From Bog-473 sp963753115 (GTDB lineage: Bacteria > Actinomycetota > Acidimicrobiia > Acidimicrobiales > RAAP-2): a stretch of 64,000 nt of DNA. The DNA is taken from the NCBI GenBank assembly GCA_963753115.1, contig CAVWBB010000029.1, positions 1-64,000 on the forward strand. Direction: 5' to 3'. The notes beneath the pieces were generated by a model that was given only the letters and a program-made list of their open reading frames with translations, was not told the origin of the DNA and searched no databases. Below are positions 8,514 to 15,637 of the stretch, in pieces (position 1 is the first letter of the stretch; the number at the start of each line of letters is the position of its first letter). The position numbers and the translations under genes are program-made.

Positions 8514-9504
8514 CTTCGATACCTCCTGGGTCGGGCAAGCGCCTGCCGGTGAGATTGAGAAAGACGTTCTCGAGGCTCGGGCGCAGGATCCGCACGTCTT
8601 GGAGTCGGTGGATGTCCGCGCCAAGTCGATCGAGAAGTGCAACTGCGACCGCGGCCGGTTCTGAGGTCGACACGACAATGCAATCGCCATCGATGTGTGT
8701 CTCGCATCGGGCCAATTCGACTCTGGGAGCGGGGCCGATGAAGCGAAGCTCGAGCTCACCAGTACCGTGCTCGGCGACCAACTGGTCGATCGTGCCCTCT
8801 GCCACAACACGACCGCAGTCGATCATGACGACGTCGGCCTGGAGGCTCTCCACCTCTGGCAGATAATGCGTCGTGTAAAGGACGGCCGTCCCCTGGGCAG
8901 CGAGGCTTTGGACCAAGGCGATGAGGGCAGCTCTCGTCTCGATGTCTGCGCCGACCGTGGGTTCGTCCAAGAGCACCAAAGGAGGCCGCGCGAGAAGGGC
9001 TATCGCCGTATGCACCCGGCGCTTTTCTCCGCCCGAGAGGTGCTGGCACTGCTTCGATCGGAGGTTTCCGAGGAGCAGGTCGTCGGTGAGATGGTCGACT
9101 TGGAGCGTCAGTTCCCGCCCCGTTAACCCCCTTAGCGCGCCGAAGAACCGCAGGTTTTCCTCGACTGTAAGGGGTTCGTAGACACCCGTGGTCTGGGGAG
9201 CGAAGCCAATGGTGCGTTGAGCACGAAGTGGTTCTGCGGTGACGTCCCATCCGTTGACGTGAATCCGCCCCGCGTCGGCACGGAGTAGGCCCGCCACGAT
9301 GGAGAGGAGTGTGGTCTTGCCGGCACCGTTGGGCCCGAGCAGTCCGACGACTTGCCCAGGTGCAATCGCCAAATCGACGCCGCTGAGCGCCTCGTGACCG
9401 GCGTAGGCCTTTCGCACACCGATCACTTCGAGGGCTGCGTCATTGGCCAAGCCCCTTCGGTGGTCAGCCGTAGGGGATGCCTTTGTCCGGACCAGCGACC
9501 TCAT
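8503..9504 (-). CDS. ABC transporter ATP-binding protein (drug-exporter type)
   Basis: 333 residues. Walker A GPNGAGKTT is at 57-65, Q-loop FAPQ near 101-104, signature LSGGE at 156-160, Walker B LVLLDE at 176-181, and the switch histidine follows in YTTHYLPEVE. After the nucleotide-binding domain comes the roughly 100-residue C-terminal extension typical of DrrA/CcmA-like exporter ATPases, ending with VRILRPSLENVFLNLTGRRL. It pairs with the downstream ABC-2 permease (overlapping genes) as a two-component exporter. Its start lies 50 bp from the TetR gene, with strongly symmetrical DNA between them. Confidence 0.92.
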   Translation of the reverse strand: MRSLVRTKASPTADHRRGLANDAALEVIGVRKAYAGHEALSGVDLAIAPGQVVGLLGPNGAGKTTLLSIVAGLLRADAGRIHVNGWDVTAEPLRAQRTIGFAPQTTGVYEPLTVEENLRFFGALRGLTGRELTLQVDHLTDDLLLGNLRSKQCQHLSGGEKRRVHTAIALLARPPLVLLDEPTVGADIETRAALIALVQSLAAQGTAVLYTTHYLPEVESLQADVVMIDCGRVVAEGTIDQLVAEHGTGELELRFIGPAPRVELARCETHIDGDCIVVSTSEPAAVAVALLDRLGADIHRLQDVRILRPSLENVFLNLTGRRLPDPGGIEGAA

Positions 9505-9512
9505 CCACAGCC

Positions 9513-9557
9513 CATTACGTATGTGAAATACGACACCGTATGTAACGTACAGTAATG
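9513..9557. promoter_or_regulatory. Concentric inverted repeats, likely TetR operator
   Basis: The spacer between the ABC operon and the divergent TetR gene holds a perfect palindrome, ATACG-ACAC-CGTAT (9528-9541). Around it lies an outer pair, CATTAC (9513-9518) and GTAATG (9552-9557), with practically the same centre. The right outer arm overlaps the TetR start codon at 9555. A TetR dimer bound here would block both promoters. The role is inferred from symmetry and location. Confidence 0.6.
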
Positions 9558-10217
9558 TATGATGATTGTCCAGAAGGTATGACGAGCGACGCCAAGGTCG
9601 AGAAGTGGACGCCCGAGCGGCGCCGGCAGCTCACCCGCGAGGCATTGATCGCCTCAGCACGGGAGGTGTTTGCTCGGCGCGGGTTTCATGCAGCCTCGCT
9701 TGAGGAGATCGCCGAGGCCGCTGGATTTTCCCGAGGAGCGATCCACTCGAACTTCCAGAACAAGGAGGAACTCTTCTTTGCCGTGCTGGATCGACACGTC
9801 GAGATCCAACTGGCCGGTTTCCAAGACTTCTTCGAGCAGGTTGGGGGACCGGCGGGTGCGAACGACGTAGACGTTGCACAAACCTGGCGTCGCCTCGTGG
9901 GTGGTGAGGACTTGGGTTGGACCGCGCTCAGCTTGGAGTTCCGGCTCTACGCCTTGCGCAACCCAGAGGTCCGTGACCGCTTCGTCGCACGATTTCACGA
10001 GTACCGAGATGCCATCGTGGCGTATATCTCCGAGATCCTTGCTGAATACGGGCGAGAGTCGACTATTCCCCTGAGCGATCTCGTCGCCCTTGTCGACTGG
10101 GGAACGACAGGGATTCTCGAGATCGGCCAGATCGATCCGACTCAAGCTCACCTGCTCGAAACATTTCTCCAAGTTCTGAGCCATGGAGCATTCAGCCCCG
10201 AAGACTCCACCCCTTAG
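9555..10217 (+). CDS. TetR-family regulator of the adjacent ABC exporter
   Basis: About 220 residues. The N-terminal helix-turn-helix reads TREALIASAREVFARRGFHA, then SLEEIAEAAGFSRGAIHSNF and QNKEELFFAVLDR (about residues 27-80). The rest is an all-helical ligand-binding domain with LSLEFRLYALRNPEVRDRF. The ATG at 9555 is used here; 9579 (MTSDAK) is an alternative, but its AGAAGG is too close for a normal ribosome site, so a leaderless start is possible. It is divergent from the exporter with palindromic DNA between, so it probably represses the exporter until its substrate binds. Confidence 0.88.
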   Translation: MYDDCPEGMTSDAKVEKWTPERRRQLTREALIASAREVFARRGFHAASLEEIAEAAGFSRGAIHSNFQNKEELFFAVLDRHVEIQLAGFQDFFEQVGGPAGANDVDVAQTWRRLVGGEDLGWTALSLEFRLYALRNPEVRDRFVARFHEYRDAIVAYISEILAEYGRESTIPLSDLVALVDWGTTGILEIGQIDPTQAHLLETFLQVLSHGAFSPEDSTP

Positions 10218-10400
10218 GCCAGGGGTCAATCGACCGAGTCGAACCTCCCACGAAATCCCACAGATTCAGATTTCGATGTTGGCGACAGCCTCCCTGGCAG
10301 GCATGGGTGTCACCACATTTGACCAGCTCCCATGTCGATCGGCATGAGTGTGGGGACTTGGCTCGTGGTTCGCTCGCGCCTGCTCGAGCTGCCGCCGGGG

Positions 10401-10610
10401 CTACTCATGGGTGAGTTCGAGCGCGGCCCGTTGCTCACCGATCAGGCGTGTGCCTGCCCAAACGAGCACCGAGCCCACCTGGCGTCGTGAACGAGGGAAC
10501 CGCGGAGAACGGTCTTCGAGTCGGACTCTCTGTTGCGCTCGGGTTCGAGGCTTGTTGAGGAGGTCCTGATGTCTGGCCTTGGCGAGGGCCCTCAGCAAAT
10601 CGGGGTGCAT
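10401..10610 (-). CDS. Small basic protein of unknown function
   Basis: 69 residues starting MHPDLLRALAKARHQDLL and ending with a hydrophobic RRQVGSVLVWAGTRLIGE then RAALELTHE. The ATG at 10610 has an AAGGAG site at good spacing, and codon use is normal for the window, so I take it as real. The layout, an amphipathic basic N-terminus and a short C-terminal hydrophobic helix, suggests a membrane-associated or peptide-binding small protein. No function is assigned. It lies 129 bases downstream of an even smaller reading frame with a near-perfect ribosome site. Confidence 0.5.
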   Translation of the reverse strand: MHPDLLRALAKARHQDLLNKPRTRAQQRVRLEDRSPRFPRSRRQVGSVLVWAGTRLIGEQRAALELTHE

Positions 10611-10739
10611 CCCTTGCTCCTTGGGACGGGGGACGAAGTATTGACGGGGGGTGTGACAAATGGGCGCGGCGACAGAGCGCCGGTGACCCGAAAGGTGCGA
10701 GGCGGCGCCGTCGGCGCTCGCCCCCGAGCTCGATGCTGG

Positions 10740-10823
10740 TTAGCCCAGCAGAGCGCGCGTATCCGCAGCGGCAGCAGCGGCGCACTGCATCAGCATCTGA
10801 TGGTTCGTCAAATGGATCTTCAT
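10740..10823 (-). CDS. 27-residue peptide with a strong ribosome site
   Basis: An ATG at 10823 preceded by GAGGAGGTGCAC opens a 27-residue frame: MKIHLTNHQMLMQ, then Cys, six alanines and ADTRALLG-type residues, to a TAA at 10740. The ribosome site is among the best in the window, which argues against chance. It is on the same strand as the 69-residue gene downstream and could be a leader peptide or an independent small protein. No homology is claimed. Confidence 0.4.
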   Translation of the reverse strand: MKIHLTNHQMLMQCAAAAAADTRALLG

Positions 10824-11056
10824 GTGCACCTCCTCAGTGCTCGCGTTGGAAGCGTCATGAAAACATACTCACGCCAAATTGGCGAGCTGTTTGAACGAGA
10901 ACGCAATGATCGTGCGCCCCGCCGCGGGTCGTACACCGTCGCCTCGTAGCGATTTCGTACGTCGTCATGTCGTCCAGCTCCGGGGCGTGTTGTTCTTGTT
11001 CATGACTCTTGATGCTGCACGTGCCGATCTGAAGCGTGATTTGGGACTGTCGTCGA

Positions 11057-12349
11057 TCACCTCTCAGTCAGGCTGTCGTTGCCGTCCCGTTCTGCCAGCT
11101 CGCGAAATTCCTCGGGAACCCGATCTGCCGAGGAGAGCGCGATCGCGGCGTAGCCGACAGCGGCTCGTCCAAACTTCTCTCGGATCGCGTCGACAGACCG
11201 GTCAACGCCCCATCGGGCTGCTTCGGTAGCAGATGTGGTTTCGGGACCGTCATCTCGAGCCCCGTCGGGGGAATCGAGGGCCAACGCAAGTTGCAGAGAA
11301 TGCTCTGCGTGCAAGTTGGATACCGAGACCGCGAGGAGCGTAACTTCCGTCTCTTGTTCGTTGCCGAGAATGGCTGATTGCGCGAGTCCCTCAGCCACCT
11401 CGGTCAGCGTCAACGTCGTCGAAATCGCAACCGGCAATGTCACAGAGCGAGTTACGGAGCGCATGCGGGGGAAACGAACGCGTACGGTCACCCTCCGACC
11501 TGCGAGCCCTGCCCTTCGCAGGCGGCCGGCAACTCTGTCGGCGAGGTAGCCGAGCGTCTCTCGGAGAAGCTCGGGAGTGACCACGCGCCGTCCGAGGGCG
11601 GCCTGAGCACCCATGGACTTCGAACGCGGAACTGGTGCCACAGTCCGCTCATCGATATTGACCGAGAGAGCGGCCAGTTTCGACCCGGCTTTCTCACCGA
11701 GCAGATTTGCAAGGATCGGGCTGCCGACCCTGGCCAATTGCCCGATGGTGTAAATGCCCGAATCGTGGAGGCGACGTTCTGTCGATGGCCCGACGCCCCA
11801 TATCAAACCGACCGGAAGCGGGTCGAGAAAGTCGCTCTCGTTCGCCGGGGCCACAGCCACGACGCCGTCAGGCTTGGCCACCTGCGAAGCCACCTTGGCG
11901 AGGTGCTTGGTGCGGGCGACGCCAACGGACAAGGGGAGGCCGATCTCGTCGCGGACGCGTCGGCGGATTGCCACGGCGATATCTGCCGGTGTTCCAAAGA
12001 GATGGACGGCGCCGGCAACGTCGAGGAATGCCTCATCGATCGACACCCGCTCAACCCGGGGCGTGAAGTCGTGAAAGACAGACACGACAGCGTCACCGAA
12101 TTGCTGGTAGCGGCCGAACTGGCCACCGACGAAAAGGAGATCACTACAAAGTTGGCGGGCCCGCCACCCGGGCATGCCGCCGCGGACGCCGTAACTCCTG
12201 GCTTCATATGACGCCGCGAGCACCACGCCGCCGCCGACCGCTATGGGTCGGTTCCGCAGCGATGGGTCCAGCAGCTGCTCAACTGAGGCGTAGAACGCAT
12301 CGAGGTCGGCATGCAGGATCGTCGCCGCCCCATCTGGCGAAGACTCCAC
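11057..12349 (-). CDS. dinB: DNA polymerase IV, Y-family translesion polymerase
   Basis: 430 residues. The palm motif HADLDAFYASVEQ (D15) and the second catalytic pair SIDEAFLD (D105, E106) are intact. Steric-gate and finger segments follow (SYEARSYGVRGGMPGWRA), then the thumb (IWGVGPSTERRLHDSGIYT) and a little-finger domain from about 240. A sequence HSLQLALAL near residue 355 sits where the beta-clamp motif (QLxLF) is expected, in degenerate form. It copies past damaged bases and is error-prone. The start is close behind a perfect actinobacterial SOS box. It is the last gene before the second tRNA-like end, so it may be the island edge or resident DNA. Confidence 0.93.
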   Translation of the reverse strand: MESSPDGAATILHADLDAFYASVEQLLDPSLRNRPIAVGGGVVLAASYEARSYGVRGGMPGWRARQLCSDLLFVGGQFGRYQQFGDAVVSVFHDFTPRVERVSIDEAFLDVAGAVHLFGTPADIAVAIRRRVRDEIGLPLSVGVARTKHLAKVASQVAKPDGVVAVAPANESDFLDPLPVGLIWGVGPSTERRLHDSGIYTIGQLARVGSPILANLLGEKAGSKLAALSVNIDERTVAPVPRSKSMGAQAALGRRVVTPELLRETLGYLADRVAGRLRRAGLAGRRVTVRVRFPRMRSVTRSVTLPVAISTTLTLTEVAEGLAQSAILGNEQETEVTLLAVSVSNLHAEHSLQLALALDSPDGARDDGPETTSATEAARWGVDRSVDAIREKFGRAAVGYAAIALSSADRVPEEFRELAERDGNDSLTER

Positions 12350-12363
12350 AATGGGACTCTAGA

Positions 12364-12377
12364 CGAACATGTGTTCG
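12364..12377 (-). promoter_or_regulatory. LexA-binding SOS box of dinB
   Basis: CGAAC-ATGT-GTTCG is a perfect match to the actinobacterial LexA operator (CGAAC N4 GTTCG). It lies 15 bases upstream of the dinB start. This predicts LexA repression and induction by DNA damage. Confidence 0.85.
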
Positions 12378-12390
12378 TTTTCCAGGGCCA

Positions 12391-12428
12391 AACCCAGAAG
12401 CTCGGAGGTTCAACTCCCCGCCCGCCCC
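12391..12428 (+). repeat. Degenerate second copy of the tRNA-Met 3' end
   Basis: From 12391 the sequence reads AACCCAGAAGCTCGGAGGTT and continues CAACTCC, closely matching positions 32-56, with an exact shared 12-mer TCGGAGGTTCAA and a similar CCCGCCC acceptor-like end. The T-stem (12404-12408/12416-12420) has two mismatches, and the anticodon loop is largely gone, so it is not a working tRNA. As a direct repeat of the fragment at 27-68 it may mark the other end of an old integrative element. Confidence 0.45.
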
Positions 12429-12450
12429 AAGCTCAGGCTGGTCGCTGCTT

Positions 12451-12469
12451 CTCGTGCCTCCGGCACGAG
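12451..12469 (-). terminator. Hairpin downstream of the WS/DGAT pair
   Basis: CTCGTGCC-TCC-GGCACGAG forms a perfect 8-bp stem with a 3-base loop, 20 bases past the stop of the second acyltransferase gene (12490, minus strand). There is no U-run, as is common in high-GC actinobacterial terminators. Confidence 0.5.
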
Positions 12470-12489
12470 TGCCTAGCCCGGGATCTCCG

Positions 12490-13902
12490 TCAAGGGCTCA
12501 CACCGGTCCGGTCGAGGAGCTGGTCGAAGCACCGACCGATTCCCCCGAGAAGGACGTCCGCATCAGGACATGCGTTGGGGTCGACGAAGACGCTGATCGT
12601 GAAGACACCGTTGTACGAGAGCGCCGCCACGCCCACGCTCAGGTTGCCGCCGAGCGGGACCAAGGGGATGGCTTCGAGCATGCGTGCCCCGAGCACGTAG
12701 AGCGGGACGTCGGGCCCCGGCACGTTGGTCACGACCATGTTGACGAACGGCTGGTGACGCACGAGGTGGCTGGCCGCCGAGACCGCCGCCGGAGGCAGCG
12801 TGTCCAGCGTGGACAACAGCAGGTGCGTCGCCTGCGCCTGGCCGTGCTCCTTGTTGGCGCGCTCGGCCCCCGCGACCTCCCGGAGCCGCTCCGCCGCCGG
12901 TGCGGCACCGATGGGCAGCCGCACCAACATGGCCGAGATGTCGTTGCCGAGCCGGTGGTCGCCGTGGTGGTCCGCGCCGACGGGCACCAGCACCTGCAAC
13001 TGGCGACCTTCCATCACCTCGCCCCTGGCCGACAGGAGATCGTGCACGCCAGCGGCGACCGCTGTCAGCAGCAGGTCGTTGAGTGTGACGCCGAAGAGAC
13101 GCTCGGCGCGACGGAGGTCGTCCATTCGCTCACGGACCACGAGCACCTTGCGATCGAATCCGACCGGACCGTTCAGCGACACGTGGGGAGCGACCGGCGT
13201 CTGTGAGAGGAGGTCGAAGAACGCCGAGGCGTAGCGTGAGAGCACGCGATGCGCCTGAGACGGGTGGAGGAGGGCATGCCATGTGTCTGCCGCGATCGTC
13301 GACACGACCCCGCCGAATCGGGCGAGTCCGTCAGCGGCCACGGTGGTCCGACGCGGTGCGGGAGCGGGTTCCCATTCGTCCACATGGTGGTGGTCTGGGG
13401 GACTGGCTTCGAGGTCGAGCAGGACGCTGGCGAGCTCGACACCGGCAAGGCCGTCTGCCATGCAGTGATGGATCATCTCGAGAACTGCAACACGCCCACC
13501 CTCGAGTCCACCGATGAGCCAGATGCTCCACAGCGGGCGGTCGCGATCGAGCCGGTACGACATCAAGCGCGCACAGAGTTCCAGCAACTGGGCTTCGTCG
13601 CCGGGCTCGGGTAGGGCAGCCTCGCGCACGTGGCAGGTGATATCGAAGTCGGGGTCGTCCACCCACACCGGCGCTGACTCGCCGAGCAGAGGGATTCGGA
13701 CGATCTTGCGCAGCTTCGGCACCAGATGCAGCCGACTTTGTACCGCGGCCCGCACTTCGTCGAGCCGGAGGCATCCTCGGGTGTCGTGCAATGGGCCGCC
13801 CTCGAAGACCCCTATCGAGCCCATGTGCATGGGCGTCTGCGGGGACTCCATATGCAGGAACGAAGCATCAAGTTCCGTCAGGAGGTCGACTGAGACCGTC
13901 AT
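12490..13902 (-). CDS. Wax ester synthase/diacylglycerol acyltransferase (WS/DGAT), first copy
   Basis: 470 residues from the ATG at 13902. The catalytic HHxxxDG motif is present as HHCMADG (H145, H146, D150, G151). N-terminal LTELDASFLHMESPQTPMHM is the family hallmark, and the C-terminal WES_acyltransf half shows NMVVTNVPGPDVPLYVLG. The enzyme esterifies acyl-CoA with diacylglycerol or fatty alcohol at the membrane or lipid-droplet surface. The start codon overlaps the stop of the upstream paralogue (ATGA, 13899-13902), so the two are co-translated. Confidence 0.93.
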   Translation of the reverse strand: MTVSVDLLTELDASFLHMESPQTPMHMGSIGVFEGGPLHDTRGCLRLDEVRAAVQSRLHLVPKLRKIVRIPLLGESAPVWVDDPDFDITCHVREAALPEPGDEAQLLELCARLMSYRLDRDRPLWSIWLIGGLEGGRVAVLEMIHHCMADGLAGVELASVLLDLEASPPDHHHVDEWEPAPAPRRTTVAADGLARFGGVVSTIAADTWHALLHPSQAHRVLSRYASAFFDLLSQTPVAPHVSLNGPVGFDRKVLVVRERMDDLRRAERLFGVTLNDLLLTAVAAGVHDLLSARGEVMEGRQLQVLVPVGADHHGDHRLGNDISAMLVRLPIGAAPAAERLREVAGAERANKEHGQAQATHLLLSTLDTLPPAAVSAASHLVRHQPFVNMVVTNVPGPDVPLYVLGARMLEAIPLVPLGGNLSVGVAALSYNGVFTISVFVDPNACPDADVLLGGIGRCFDQLLDRTGVSP

Positions 13903-15299
13903 TGTGAGCGTGGAGGGCCGGGTGGCTGCGCGGAGCAGACTTCCGAGAATCCGTCCTCGATGCAACGGGCGAGCTTCGGGCTGTCGGCAACCGCCGCAGT
14001 ATCTGTTGTGATGGTGACACACGCCCGTTCCGCCGTGGAGACCAGGGACACGCTGAGTGCGGCCCCCGATGGCGGTGTGACGGCATAGATGCCTTCGACG
14101 GCGACCCCGGCCAGAAAGGCCTGAAATGGAGGTCCCGGGACGTTTGTGATGCAGAGGTCGTCGCCCATGAGCATGGAACTCCAGAGGCTGCGGGCCACGC
14201 CGGCCGGCAATGCGCTCAGCCCGACGGCGAGGACATCGCTCATCCCGAGACCGGGCGCGTGCTTCCACTGTGTGGTGTTCCGTCTCACCTCTGCCACTCC
14301 GTCGGCGATATCGCGGTGGACGGGGACGACGAATCGGGCCGGCACGAAGTGATTGCCGCCCTCGTGATCGGTTGTGTCACGAACATTTACCGGCATGAGG
14401 GCACGAAAGCCCGTCGCTGCGACGCCGTGTTGCTCGTGGTAAAGGGTGAGGCCGCGCACGACGGACGCGACGAATACATCATTGAGGGTGCCACCCCAGG
14501 CCTTGGCGGCACGCTTGAGCGTCGGGAGGTCGAGGTCGAGGATCTCGACGTGTCGCCGGAAGCTGCGCCCGGTCATGATGGGCGACATTGGCCTCCTGGC
14601 AGGAGCCATCAGCCGACCAACCGAGTTGCCGACGGCGATCAACTGGCCGGCTGAGCGGAAGGGATGCGTCACCATGCCCAGCGCATCACCCACAAACCGA
14701 ACCGCAAGGGGAAAGCCCGGTACTCGGTCAAGCACAGAGTCGCGCGACCGTGGATCCGGAACCTCTGGTGCCGGCCGTGCCTCAATGCCCTCGAGCGGCA
14801 TCGGACCGATGGGATCGAAGAGCCGCGCAAGCACAGCGAGTCCGCCCACGCCGTCGATCAGGGCGTGATGGACTTTCATGACCAGGACGGTGCGATCGTC
14901 GTCCGCACCTTCGACGAAAACGGCCTCCCACAGCGGCAGCGCAGCGTCGAAACCGCTCGTGGCCATCGTCTGGGCCATGTCGATGACATCCCGCAGAACC
15001 CCGTGTTCGGGCAGCCGCATGCGCCGGAGGTGCATGTCCAAGGCGAAGTTCTCGTCCGGCATGAACTGCGGTCGCCCGCGTCCCGGGGCCCGGGTCACCG
15101 CACGTGAACGCAGGCGGGGGACCGCCTCAGTCAACTCCATGACTCGGGCCCGGACCTCGGCCCAGTCAGGCTTCCCGTCCAGGACCATGAGCGCGACGAT
15201 GGTCGGGCGCATCACAGGGTCTGCGCTGATCGTCCACAGCAGAGCGTCCGAGCCGCTCATCGTATCGACAGCCCTCACACCCTTCTCTGTTTCTGCCAT
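13899..15299 (-). CDS. Wax ester synthase/diacylglycerol acyltransferase (WS/DGAT), second copy
   Basis: 466 residues, first gene of the acyltransferase pair. HHALIDG (H144, H145, D149, G150) is the catalytic motif; MSGSDALLWTISADPVMRPT and the C-terminal DLCITNVPGPPFQAFLAG complete the family pattern. The two proteins are clearly diverged paralogues, so they may differ in substrate rather than being a recent duplication. Paired WS/DGATs with tight ATGA overlap are frequent in actinobacteria that store triacylglycerol. Transcription runs leftwards from the 340-base spacer at 15300-15637. Confidence 0.92.
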   Translation of the reverse strand: MAETEKGVRAVDTMSGSDALLWTISADPVMRPTIVALMVLDGKPDWAEVRARVMELTEAVPRLRSRAVTRAPGRGRPQFMPDENFALDMHLRRMRLPEHGVLRDVIDMAQTMATSGFDAALPLWEAVFVEGADDDRTVLVMKVHHALIDGVGGLAVLARLFDPIGPMPLEGIEARPAPEVPDPRSRDSVLDRVPGFPLAVRFVGDALGMVTHPFRSAGQLIAVGNSVGRLMAPARRPMSPIMTGRSFRRHVEILDLDLPTLKRAAKAWGGTLNDVFVASVVRGLTLYHEQHGVAATGFRALMPVNVRDTTDHEGGNHFVPARFVVPVHRDIADGVAEVRRNTTQWKHAPGLGMSDVLAVGLSALPAGVARSLWSSMLMGDDLCITNVPGPPFQAFLAGVAVEGIYAVTPPSGAALSVSLVSTAERACVTITTDTAAVADSPKLARCIEDGFSEVCSAQPPGPPRSQ

Positions 15300-15637
15300 C
15301 GGAACACCCCTTCCCGACCATTCTGTGATTCGGCCTCCCGGGCGGCTAGAGACAGAAGTCCTAACTACGGGTGCTCAAGGTCACCTTTCGTCCATGACGT
15401 CGCTCGGCGCCCTCCCCCGGCGGGCCTTTCACCAACCGGTTCCGCGCCCTGCTGCCGCCGTCACAGCAGGCCAGAACCGGGGTAGGTCAGTTGGGCATCG
15501 GGGGAAGGCGCATCAGCCGACGGCCGAGGCATCGAACCCCTCGGTACGCGTCCCACCTGGCAGGAGTGGGGGGATGGGCTCCATTTCCCCACTCTGTGCT
15601 ACGAACGCTTCGACGCGTCGATGGCTCGTCGAGGGAT
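15300..15637. other. Spacer between WS/DGAT operon and glycosyltransferase
   Basis: No gene seen. It must carry the promoter of the acyltransferase pair (minus strand). A GC-rich palindromic patch (CCTCCCGGGCGG-like) lies at about 15332-15345. No operator could be identified with confidence. Confidence 0.35.

Noticed and set aside
12208..13206. Long plus-strand frames over the dinB/WS-DGAT region
   Set aside because: Antisense to clearly recognised genes; typical high-GC shadow frames.
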